Shown: one piece after another, positions 47,640 to 64,000 of the stretch
Numbering within the stretch: position 1 is the first letter of the stretch
Layout of the letters: every line of letters begins with the position of its first letter
Assembly: GCA_018398805.1 (NCBI GenBank)
Contig: JAGFBZ010000865.1
Location: 2,914,001-2,978,000 of the forward strand
Length of the DNA: 64,000 nucleotides
Reading direction: 5' to 3'
From: Hirundichthys speculiger
Taxonomy: Eukaryota; Chordata; Actinopteri; Beloniformes; Exocoetidae
Notes under the pieces: model-generated
What the model was told of the DNA's origin: nothing
What the model saw: only the letters and a program-made list of their open reading frames with translations
Database searches by the model: none
Position numbers and translations under genes: made by a program

Positions 47640-49697
47640 CCTGGCAAAAAATGTCAGTTTGTTGTTGAGCAAGAACTAAGCCAAAATGCAGAAACAGTGA
47701 GTGAAAAACTAAGAATACACCATGATTCAGTAACGTATACAACAACTTTTATCAGAAATAACTGAACAAACCATATTTCTCTATTCTTTTTCAAATTCTG
47801 CCAGCCTGGTCAGCCACCTTAGTCCTTTTTCTCTTTGATATAAAGAATTAGTGAAACTCCTCTGGATATGACTTTGGTGTCCAGGAGCAGAACCATCCGA
47901 CACAGGATTAACTACCTCTGTATGGCTTTGGATACATATACAATCAGCCAGAGGAAAAAAACAAACAAACAAACAAAAAAATAGTGATATAGGCAGAGGA
48001 ACATCCAGACCAGCATGAGCTAAAGACGTTCAAAACGTTGAGTATTAGAGTAGGAACGATAGCAAATGATTGTTGGTTTTGCAGTAAAAACTTATTGATG
48101 TTGTTATTAGCAATCTGCAGCCACCTTGATTGTTTTGAATAGCACCTCCCGCATGAGTCATGCCTGGTTCAGTACATTCTGTACCAGTGTAAATGCCTGT
48201 GAATAGGAGAGGTACCAGACCCATTTCAAAAGAATTTTTGAAAAGTGAATGGGTATGGGTGGCCAGGCTAATTCTGCAGTCCTGAACTTTAACATTTAAC
48301 ATGCTATCTGAAGCCCTGTGCAGTGTGACATGCAGCTCTTGGGTATTTCGTCATTTCTCTGAGCATTACATCTGCTCGGATCCAACCTTGTGGTGAACAT
48401 GCTGGGATGTAAACCCCTGAGAAAACTGGCAATTGTCTTCAATGGTTTCCTGCATGTGAAGAATCTTTCTCATTACAGAAATGGACTCCAACCCATTTGG
48501 AAAAAAGCCCCATAACCCTTCCCGACAAAAACTGCTTCTCTAGTCATTGCAGATGTCTTCCCGCCTCGGCATTGCCTTAACGCATCCGAATAGTCCAGAC
48601 CAGCAAACTGACGACTCTTGTGCTTTAGAAAAGGGCAGTGACACTAGCTATTGATCAGCTAATCAAGTGCAGTTGATCAGCAGCACACAGCTGCCACTTA
48701 CCATTACAATGCTTATAGATGCAAAAAGAGGCTATTTCATTTTTCTTCATCTTTTAATTGGATAAAATTTTGATTAAAAAAATGAAATATGACATTTTTG
48801 ATATTAGAAATTGTGTTGACCATCTGAGACTGTATGCATCTTATTTAAAGATCTGGTATATTTTCTTTTTCACATAAAATTCATTTCTTATTGTATAGAG
48901 TAAAGAAATGTGTACAAAAAACACAATAAACAAAATATCGACAATCTCAATAATAGAAAACAATGGCCACTCTGATTTCTACTTGCATGGATGTCTTGGC
49001 AGTAATACATACTATACATAATTTAATAAATAAATAATAACTCAACCTCACCTATTAACTATGACACCTACTCTGTTGATGAAGTACATCAACCAAACAT
49101 TTGCTGGGGTTTGTGTGCCACAGGAAAACTGATTTTATAAGAAAATCACCAAAATAATTCATTACCACCAGATGAGCTTTTTATATACAGCATTGCCCTC
49201 CTTAACAAAAATGTAGATACCTGTATCTATTGTGGTTTTTGCTCAGCCGGTACAAGTAATTATTAGTTAAGGAGACAAGAACTGAGACTTACTTATTTAG
49301 CGTAAACATCTAAGTAACTTGTGGAGCAAGCTGCTCTAAATTCCAAGCAACATCAATAGCAACAAAACTTAAAAAAAAAATACTTATTTATAACATAGAA
49401 TTCTCTAGTGGACCATAAATAATACAAATTTGAAAAAAACAGACCAGACAATATCATTTCAACACATCTGTTAAAGTGTAAGCAACATTTCTTGCAAAAT
49501 GTAACTATAAGTGCTCCAAAAGTACTGTTGAATTAAAAAGCCAAAGTTGAATTAATGAAGTAAATTACAATAGCTTTGACATAAAATAAAAATGATCTGC
49601 ATTATATTTCAGAATCAGCGAGCAGAAATCAAAGTATCCCCTTTGTAAAGCTGCTTTAGTCATTTAAGGATATGCTGAAACAATACATGGACAACAC
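47640..49697. other. slc25a4-cfap97 convergent interval or cfap97 3' UTR
   Basis: AT-rich sequence without coding exons. A minus-strand AATAAA at 47507-47502 could end a long cfap97 3' UTR, but nearer weak signals cannot be excluded. Confidence 0.35.
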
Positions 49698-49850
49698 AGC
49701 AGCACTGTAGCCTCGTAGCACAAAGGTTCCCCATCGAAGACCCCAGCTGGGGCCCGTATGTCCTCCCCATGTCTGTGTGAGTTCTCTCCAGTTACTCTGC
49801 TTTCCTCCAAAAGTCCAAAAAGATGCTAGGCTGATTGGTGATTACACATG
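49698..49850 (+). repeat. teleost interspersed repeat in cfap97 3' flank
   Basis: The text AGCACTGTAGCCTCGTAGCA, CAGCTGGGGCCCGTATGTCC and CTCCAAAAGTCCAAAAAGATG matches a widespread fish repeat (canonical words GCACTGTTGCCTCGCAGCA and CACAGTCCAAAAACATGC). It lies within 60 bp of the cfap97 stop codon, so it is probably transcribed antisense inside the 3' UTR. Confidence 0.65.
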
Positions 49851-49903
49851 TCCATAGGAATAAGCATGTATGGTTGCATGTCTCTGTGTAAACAGTGGGG
49901 TTC

Positions 49904-56772
<6,869 letters not shown>

Positions 56773-57238
56773 TGCAGCCTTCCCCAATACAAAAAAACCT
56801 GTAAGGTAATGTACGAGTGTAATTTCAGACAGTTAAGAGGTTAAGGAACAAAAATTATGTTTTTTAAGTTTCAGCATATTTTGTACAAATAAAATAAAAT
56901 TTGCAGCTAACCAGTTTGAAAAACTTTATGGCACCCCCCCTCCCCCCCTATTTTTTTCTCCTCAGTACAAACTCTTAAGCATCAATTTACTTATGTAATT
57001 CATCTGGTGGTCAAAGTAATTCCAAATTTTAAAGATATGTGAAATAATATATGGTAAAATTACTGCAGTAATTAATAGATAGCTTTGTGACGTTAACCAA
57101 AATGATGACACAAAGAAAGAGATGCTTTCATGTTTCTAAGTGTTACCCCTCTATCCTTCACATATTATCATATAATGATACTTTAGTCTTCTACTGCCCT
57201 ACACAGCTGTCAGGTTGTGTTTTTGCATGCCACATATA

Positions 57239-59061
57239 CAACCCAAATTCTGGAAAAGTTGGGATGTTTTTTAAATTTGAATAAATGAAAAACTAAAAGA
57301 CTTTCAAATCACAGGAGACATTTTTATTTACTCATAACAGAACATGGATAACATAATAATTTTACAAAATTTTACAATTTTATGCACAAAATGAGCACAA
57401 TTCAAATCTGATGCCTGCTACAGGTCTCAAAATAGTTGGACATAGACATTTTTACCACGGTGGAGCATCTCTTTTCAAAACCGTTTGAAGATGCCTAGGC
57501 ATCGAGGTTATGAGTTTCTGGAATTGTGGTATCAGAATTTGGTTATATTCTTGCTTGATAAAGGTTACTAGCTGCTGAAGAGTTTGCGGTCAACTTTGAT
57601 ATATTTTTTTTTGTTTATTGATGCGCTAAATGTTCTCTATAGGTGAAAGATCTGGATTGCAGGGAGGACAATTCAGCACCTGGCCTCTTGCTCCTACAAA
57701 ACCATGCTGTTGTAATAGCAGCATTAGGTGGTTTTGCATTGTCCTGGTGAAATACACAAGGCCTTCCCTGAAACAGACATCACCTGGAGGGGAGCATATG
57801 TTGCTTTACCTTTATAAACCTTAGAGGATCAAAGGAGCAGCAGTTCCCATCACCTCCTCTCTCTTCACTGTAGAACAGAGAGATTTAGGAGGTCTTTAGT
57901 TCCTGCAGAAATTAGACTTTTTATTTCTTCTTTTAAATTTTTCATTCTGTTTAAATTATTATTAATTGTTGTTTTTTTCATAAATTTGTTTTACTGATGA
58001 GATCTGGAATCTCCCCCTTTGGGAATGAATAAAGTACATCTAATCTAATCTAATCTAATCTAATCTAATCTATCTTTCAGCATTCATAGCTCCTTCCAAA
58101 ACATCCAAGCTGCCTATACCATATGCACTTATGCACGAGATGCTGGCTTTCGAACTGAGCTCTGATAACACGCTGGAAGGTCTCCCTCCTCTTTAGCCCA
58201 GAGTACACAGGGTTGGTGATTACCAACAAGAAGGTCAAATTTGGACTCATCTGACCAGAGAACACTTTCCCACTTTGAAACAGTCCATTTTAAATGAGTC
58301 TGGGCCCAGAGAACATGATAGCGCTTCTGGACCATGTTCAAATGTTTGTTTTTGCATGACAGAGATTTATTTGGCATCTGCAGAAGGCACAGTGGATCGT
58401 GTTCACTGACAGTGGTTTCTGGAAGTATTCCTGGGCCCGTTTAGTAATGTCATTGACACAATTATGCTGAGGAGTGATGCAGTGTCATCTGAGGGCCCAA
58501 AGACCACTGACATCCAATAAAGGTCTTCAGCCTTGTTCCTTACGCACAGAGATGTCTCCAGTTTATCTGAATCTTTTGATGTTATGCAGTGTAGATGATG
58601 AGATTTTCAACGCCTCTGCTATCTAATACTGAGGGACATTGTTTTTTAAAGTATTCCACAGTCTTTTTACACACTCTTTCAAAGTTTGGAGTGCTTCTGC
58701 CCATCTTTACTTCTAAGAGACTCTGCTTCTCTAAGACATGCCTTTATAGCCAACAATGTTATCTGATATCAATTAACTTAATTAGCTGCTAAATGTTCTC
58801 CCAGCTGAATCTTTTTTTAAATGTCTTGCTTTTTCAGCCAGTTGTTGCCCCCCTGCAAACTTTTTTAAGATCTATAGCAGGCATCAAATTTGACATTAGC
58901 TCATTTAGTGAATAAAAGTATAACATTTCCCATTTTAACATTCGTTATGTTATCTATGTTCTGTCGTAAATAAAATATTGGCTCATGTGATTTTAAAGTC
59001 TTTTAGTTCTCATTTTATTATAAATCTAAAAACCGTCCCAACGTGTCTGGAATTTGGGTTG
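57239..59061 (-). mobile_element. IS630/Tc1-like DNA transposon, 1.8 kb, inactive
   Basis: The ends are inverted repeats: CAACCCAAATTCTGGAAAAG on the left, and CAACCCAAATTCCAGACACG read inwards from the right. Each is flanked by TA (57237-57238 and 59062-59063). The minus strand carries a degraded DDE transposase; the best-preserved part, near 58.13-58.38 kb, includes [17 protein letters not shown]. It contains stops and frameshifts and is interrupted by a LINE 3' end. It lies in the first intron of cfap97, in the same orientation as that gene. Confidence 0.9.
57826..58072 (+). mobile_element. LINE 3' end nested in the transposon, (TCTAA)n tail
   Basis: About 245 bp not belonging to the surrounding transposon end with TCTCCCCCTTTGGGAATGAA, then TAAAGTACA and seven TCTAA units (58038-58072). 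On either side the transposon text resumes without loss. This dates the LINE insertion as later than the transposon. Confidence 0.8.
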
Positions 59062-59490
59062 TATTTTGTCTAGTGTATTCTGGGGTCTCCTGTTAAAACA
59101 ATTGCACTACTGATCCGTTTTGTTATTCTCCATCGATCTGCAGAGATATATGCATGATCCATTTGCATGGAATGTATCAAAATTCACTGAAATCTAGTCA
59201 TTGCCAAGTCTTTATTTTTAAGTCTATATTCTCGGTCTTACGAAGACATAACAATCAAAAGTAGTTAAAAATAAATATAGAGTTATATATTAATTTTTCC
59301 ACAACAGTGGTGTTAACCAAAGTGACCACACAAAGAAAAAGAGATCCTAAATGACTACAGAGAGACCCTCAAAGGATTAAAATGAATAGCAAGTTAACCA
59401 CAACTTGTCTTGAATTAAAATTTGATGCAGTGTGAACAAAGAGACACAAAACACTTTGCAATGGCTGATGACCATGATGATGATGCGTGG

Positions 59491-59493
<3 letters not shown>

Positions 59494-59569
<76 letters not shown>

Positions 59570-59593
59570 CACACACATACATACATATATATA
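59494..59593. repeat. (TA)n microsatellite with CA/TACA border
   Basis: About 36 TA units (59494-59566) pass into CACACACACATACATACA and a short TA run. Confidence 0.95.
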
Positions 59594-59651
59594 ATGTCAC
59601 AGAGTTCCAAACCATAAAGACAACAGAAAAAGAAAATCCATTCCTTTTTTT

Positions 59652-59655
<4 letters not shown>

Positions 59656-59744
<89 letters not shown>
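59656..59744. repeat. A30 followed by (TA)n
   Basis: Thirty A residues continue directly into about 30 TA units. This resembles a retroposon poly-A tail that has seeded a microsatellite, though no retroposon body is recognisable to its left. Confidence 0.9.
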
Positions 59745-59747
<3 letters not shown>

Positions 59748-59970
59748 TATGAACCTGCTTGTGTTGCTATCAGATAGACCAGCTGTTAGTGCTGTCAATA
59801 AACTTTTTTTTTTTTACCACGTACTGTTACAAGTTAGATATGTTTAATATGGTCAAGGCAAAGCATGTTTAAACCCAAAACATATAAATCTTAACTAGAC
59901 AGTAGCTAACTTTTTCCGACCATTTCGTGTTCATTAACTTTAACCATACAGACACAACGCAGCAACTTAC

Positions 59971-60180
59971 CTCTCAAAGGGAAGAACAACTCGTATTTCA
60001 CGTTAGAGATGCATTTACGTTTTAAAAAAACCCATTAAGTATCGTGTTTAAAAGACGTATACAGCGAACTTAAAAATATACAATCACTGTTATCACTGTT
60101 AGCATGATACAATGGGGTGGGGCCTAATAACTACGGAACGTCACTTCCTGGCAACGGTTGCGTCGCTGGAGACCGCTGTT
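59971..60180 (-). other. cfap97: cfap97 5' noncoding exon
   Basis: On the minus strand an excellent donor, TTTGAGAG|GTAAGT, lies at 59971/59970. The next exon begins after the acceptor CCTTACAG at 56798 and reaches the start codon 26 nt later. There is no ATG-initiated long frame here, so it is 5' UTR. The upstream limit is a guess from the promoter motifs. Confidence 0.65.
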
Positions 60181-60185
60181 GTAGC
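60131..60185 (-). promoter_or_regulatory. ETS/X-box cfap97 promoter motifs
   Basis: The minus strand reads CCAGGAAGTGACG, an ETS core next to a CRE-like half-site. The plus-strand string ACTTCCTGGCAAC (60143-60155) fits the degenerate RFX X-box RYYNYY-N1-RRNRAC. RFX sites are typical of ciliary gene promoters, which suits cfap97. The motif is loose, so chance is possible. No TATA box is seen. Confidence 0.5.
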
Positions 60186-61649
60186 CAACGTACATGGAGC
60201 TAAACGTTGTAGCGTAAATTTTGACTTGTTTCATTCTAAATTGGAATTGAAATAGTTTGTATCATAATAATTCAAACCTTAAAACTAGATTAAAAACGAG
60301 ACAAACAAAAATCAAAAACACACCATGCGCCATGTTGGCTTTAAACAACATCAAGACAGAAATATAAACCAAGAAGAAGAAAAAGGTTTTTGAAAAAGCA
60401 TACAATTTTGTCCTAATTCATTTGCCTTTGTGTTTCACAATTTAGCAGAATAGATAAAACAATAACAGAAGTTACAAAACAGCTACAAACAAGTCTGTCA
60501 AAGATGTAGGGTATGTGAATGTTTTAGATTTAAAATAATTTCAACTGATTTTAAAAGAGACGGTTATACAAAATGTAGCCAACATATTTTGTAAAACCGA
60601 GCCTTATCAGTTCTGCACATCTTCACTTTTTAATAGAAAAGAGGGATTTATAATACACAGAAAGAGCAATGCATGGAAACTATTTGGAAGAAAAAACCCT
60701 TGAATATAGGTATTTAGTAGACTAACCTATGACAAGTGAGTTTGATAAACCTCTCTAAGGTTGTAGTGTTTATGTTTTTTAAATTAAATAAATATATTTA
60801 ACAGACACTGACATATCTGTAAGCTACTTATAAACTCCATATCCACTCTATCATGTTAATGTCTGGACTAACTAAACCCAAAAAGGAAAACAATAACAAG
60901 CTCAGATCATTTGACCTTTTCTGTTAAAGTTTTTGAACTACTCAAATATATTATAGATTAGAGTGGAGGTAATTTAATTTTTCTTGGGGATTTATTGAAC
61001 CAAAGTAACTGTTTCCTCTGGCGCATCTCCATTTTCAAGAAAGGGGGATTATCTGGAGGCGCGTCCCCTGAAATTACAATTTGTTACGGTTTTACCCTTA
61101 ATAACATAGTTAGAGCCCGAAGTGACACTCACGAAATGCCAATGTTTCTAGGACAATAACACAATATCACTTGGGGGACTATCATATAAACCTGGGTCTA
61201 GTCACTGGCATAGAATGTACATACTGGTGCAAGAGAGGTAGACATAGGGACTGAAAGGGAAGGTATTTGTATCAGACCCAAGAGAGAAATGCTTGTTTGC
61301 TTGACTGTTACAGGGAACAACTGGGGAATCAGTGCAGGTCTCACTGAAATCAGATGCAGCTTCTTCAACAACTAGATCTTAGAAAATAAAATTTCGATAC
61401 CTGGGTCAATCTTCGTTTAAATGTTTCCAGCAGATACACAACATAATGAGGACAAGTGTAATTTTTTTGCACTTACTCATTAGAAAAAAAATAACCATTA
61501 GCCATTTGGATATAAAAGGATTATGAAGCTTTTTTACTTAGAAAATGTCCAAAATAGGTTCATGAGTAAAAAGGTGAGAATTTTCCCGTTGATTACTGAA
61601 GTTCTTGTCAGGGAATTGGGTAATTAAAAGGGAAATTTTAGTGTGTAAA

Positions 61650-61680
61650 ATGGACCATCTTTTCATGCAAGATGGTCCAT
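61650..61680. repeat. perfect 12-bp hairpin
   Basis: ATGGACCATCTT (61650-61661) and AAGATGGTCCAT (61669-61680) are exact inverted copies around a 7-nt loop TTCATGC. Confidence 0.85.
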
Positions 61681-61861
61681 GCAATGTTCTGTTTGGAAGT
61701 TTTGGACACTGTCAAGCATGTGAATCTTACTTTTTGTTTGAATATTGTTGATCTGGTCTCCAAACTTCCTAAATCTTAACGTGATCAAGCATTTGTAGGA
61801 CACACAACAATAAGGCAGATCCACAGAGGCCCCATCCTTTAATCTTGTTGTCTACATGAAA

Positions 61862-61945
61862 GGTCAGAGCAGACTGTATTTCTTGAAGAATCTTAGGTGC
61901 TTTAGTGTATGGAGCAAGATGACACATACTGCTACTGGAGAGTCT
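61862..61945 (+). mobile_element. LINE reverse-transcriptase fragment
   Basis: One plus-strand frame reads GQSRLYFLKNLRCFSVWSK. This closely resembles the QSRLYFLRRLRSF stretch found after the catalytic domain of fish L2-like LINE reverse transcriptases. Flanking sequence is too decayed to extend it confidently. Confidence 0.6.
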
Positions 61946-62493
61946 TCCTGCCGATAGAAATAACATGCTACAATTACTCTTTAAAGGTGTTTAATTACCA
62001 GCAGTTACAATATGTAATTTCCCTACTGAGACGAATCAAGTATATTTTAACTTAACTGAAATTAATTGATCCTACAGCACCCAAAACTGCTGCAAGTGTC
62101 TGAATGTTGGAAATCAGAGGACATTAGAAGGTTCTGTGTCAAAGTGGTTCTAGGCTACCCAAACAGATATTGGAATACTAGAAGGGAGCTTTAATTTTGT
62201 GCCTCAAAAAGGTCTTGTCTGTAACATATGAGGAAAAAAATAAAACACAAGTAACCACATGAAAATGTACACGGCATAACCTAATTATTTGTAAAATTAC
62301 TAGTACTGTGAAGTTATAAAGACAAGATATCTGCAAGGTATTAATTTCAATTAGCTTCGAAGGAGCCGAGCTTAAGACATGTTCTGTGTCACTTGTTAGG
62401 TTTATTTGTTCATTAATGATATAATGCGCAGACAAAACACAAGTGAAATTTAAGCATTATTATTGCTGTTCAAATTGAAATTTCGACATTTGG

Positions 62494-62499
62494 TTTATT
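62494..62499 (-). terminator. possible ufsp2 polyadenylation signal
   Basis: AATAAA on the minus strand about 250 nt after the stop codon. A second candidate lies at 62406-62401. The choice cannot be made from sequence alone. Confidence 0.45.
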
Positions 62500-62749
62500 T
62501 ACAATATTTTGTCACTATGTGTTATATAAGCCAAAGTACAGAAAACACATTTAACAACTGATTTCTTTCTCTTTCAAAGATGAATTTAAGATCCATTTCA
62601 GGTTGTTGTAATTTGTCAACAGACATTAATTTATGTATGGCTTAAACAAAATTACTTGTAACTTTATCAAACAGGTAATATTTATCTTCCATATATTTGC
62701 AGGTGTTCGACCAGTTCTAAACGAGGTCCACATTTAAGTCTGTAAGAGT

Positions 62750-63928
62750 TCAGATGATCCTCGGTCTCTGAGGCAAACAGAGGTTGTAATATGCAGTTTG
62801 ATCCCAAAAATCAGGTCCTTTCCATCCACACCAACCCTGTGGAAGAGAACATCAGCCTTTAAAGGAATATACTATGGCCTTTTTTACAAAGTTGACTTTT
62901 GTCAAAATACCACAGGGATAATTAACAACAGCTATGTTTTCAAACACAACCCATACAGTTTTGTTCATAGCAGCCACTCTTAGGGAGTGAAGTCAGAGAC
63001 ATGACTCTGCTTCCACCTCCCTCTTCAGAGGTGTGTGCCTCATTTGAGTTCTGTCATACAGCTTTGTGCTACCCACTTCCAAGGTACACAAATGGGGCAT
63101 GATGTGAAATTTGGAAGTGAACACTCTGATCCTTGGTTGGTGATGTCACACTGCTCTGAAAACCTGCTGCCTGATACTTCAGGCACCCAAATATGTGCCA
63201 TCAAGCACTTTTTTTTTCATAATATGGTGTGCAGCAGGAAAACATAATTTGTTTGCTCAGGTTATGTGGATAATTGTAGTAGTTACCTTTTCTGTGATAA
63301 CTTGTAGGTCTTCTGCTCCTGTGTAATGTGGATCTAGAATGAGATAGCGAATCTGCCCTGTAGTCTCACTCCACGTTACACCGAGGATTGTGTGAGCCAA
63401 AACACCCCCACCTGCAACACAAAACAAAAGAGAGTACAAGTTTCAAAAATAATTTTGATTTGTCTTTGTAAACTGGAAACGACATACAAAAAATAAAGTT
63501 TCAGAACACAACTCTGGCTGGATTCTGCCCAGATGTTGCTCTGATTAAATACGTTTTGTTTTTGGTGTGGTTTAAACATTCAAGTTCAGGCAGGACAAAC
63601 CAAATCCAAAAATGCTTTTAATAACCATCTGAAATGAAGCTCACCAATCATGATAGGAGTTCCTTCAGTGAGGAAGTGGTTGGCCAGTTCTCTGCCTTTC
63701 GATGCCAACTCAGATCCCTGACTAGAGAACACACTTATTAGTGGTCAAATAAATAATCACTTAAATATTCTCCAGGTAATACATATAAGAATGTCATCAT
63801 ACCTCACGAAACATGATTTTTGAAGTGATGCCAAGCAGATGGTTCAGAACAGCCTGAACCTCAATGGATCCGATCCACTGACGTGACCCCACAAAAGATG
63901 CCTGCTTGTCTCCAACGTCCACTAAAGC
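62750..63928 (-). CDS. ufsp2: UFSP2, UFM1-specific peptidase 2, C-terminal part
   Basis: Four minus-strand exons: 63928-63803, 63717-63645, 63411-63287 and 62836-62750. All borders are GT/AG and they join in frame to 411 nt (136 residues plus stop). The sequence starts [20 protein letters not shown], continues with [14 protein letters not shown] and [12 protein letters not shown], and ends [11 protein letters not shown]...[16 protein letters not shown] holds the Asp and His of the papain-like catalytic triad. The catalytic Cys is encoded further upstream, beyond the right edge. UFSP2 matures the UFM1 precursor and removes UFM1 from conjugates at the ER. The upstream exons are outside the window; nothing in the visible part is broken. 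Confidence 0.96.
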
Positions 63929-64000
63929 CTGAAAATGAAACAAGCATCTTGGATGTCAATAATGGGGAAGAAAAAAGGAAAAAAAAAAACAGGACATTTA

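Larger units (their letters stand above)
60186..62400. other. cfap97-ufsp2 intergenic DNA
   Basis: Only about 2.2 kb separate the cfap97 promoter from the ufsp2 3' end. It contains a perfect hairpin and a LINE fragment but no exon of snx25, lrp2bp or ankrd37, which occupy this interval in human. Confidence 0.6.

Noticed and set aside
56773..56787. Extended start for cfap97 at a TTG codon five codons upstream
   Set aside because: Not an ATG. The family N-terminus aligns with the ATG at 56772 and the acceptor lies just upstream.
58077..58377. Minus-strand frames with transposase similarity as a host gene
   Set aside because: They lie within an element having inverted repeats and TA duplications and are broken; annotated as a transposon relic.
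59415..59847. Tyr-Ile repeat frames near 59.5-59.8 kb and at 23.2-23.5 kb
   Set aside because: Translations of TA microsatellites.
60301..60360. YY1-like GCGCCATGTTGGC as a second promoter
   Set aside because: No initiating frame, GC-rich island or donor follows on either strand; weak single motif.

Overview
The window is vertebrate nuclear DNA, almost certainly from a teleost fish. The evidence is intron-containing genes with GT/AG splice sites, vertebrate-type proteins, and a repeat load typical of ray-finned fish: Tc1/IS630-like transposons, hAT-type MITEs, tRNA-derived SINEs, L2-like LINE 3' ends and long AT-rich microsatellites. Four protein genes and one tRNA can be supported. In order they are helt (+, 20973-22552), tRNA-Glu(CTC) (-, 26684-26755), slc25a4 (+, 45162-46898), cfap97 (-, coding 49904-56772, 5' exon near 60.0-60.2 kb) and the 3' part of ufsp2 (-, 62750-63928, running off the right edge). 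Order and orientation match the human 4q35 block HELT - SLC25A4 - CFAP97 - ... - UFSP2.

Layout. 1-11.5 kb holds no coding exon I can recognise. A small GC-rich, CCAAT-containing patch at 11.5-11.66 kb looks like a promoter firing leftwards; by synteny it could be an upstream noncoding exon of acsl1, which would make 1-11.5 kb its first intron (inference only). 14.04-15.62 kb is one 1.6-kb ACAT microsatellite. 15.6-20.9 kb is the helt upstream region, with an octamer, two CACGTG E-boxes and a TATA-like box just before the gene. 22.6-45 kb is a gene-poor interval containing transposon relics and the tRNA. slc25a4 and cfap97 are convergent. The cfap97 introns are packed with nested transposons. 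ufsp2 lies upstream of cfap97 on the same strand.

How the genes relate. They are not an operon-like unit. helt is a developmental bHLH-Orange repressor and the flanking deserts may hold its enhancers. slc25a4 is the mitochondrial ADP/ATP carrier, cfap97 a cilium/flagellum protein and ufsp2 the UFM1-specific protease. They share only ancient synteny.

Points that most deserve checking: a one-base deletion in slc25a4 exon 1 that breaks the frame at codon 13 (a T4 run where T5 is needed); a frame gap at the last junction of cfap97; and the absence of SNX25, LRP2BP and ANKRD37 between cfap97 and ufsp2. I found no sign of a new biological system; the window is ordinary vertebrate sequence with interesting repeats.
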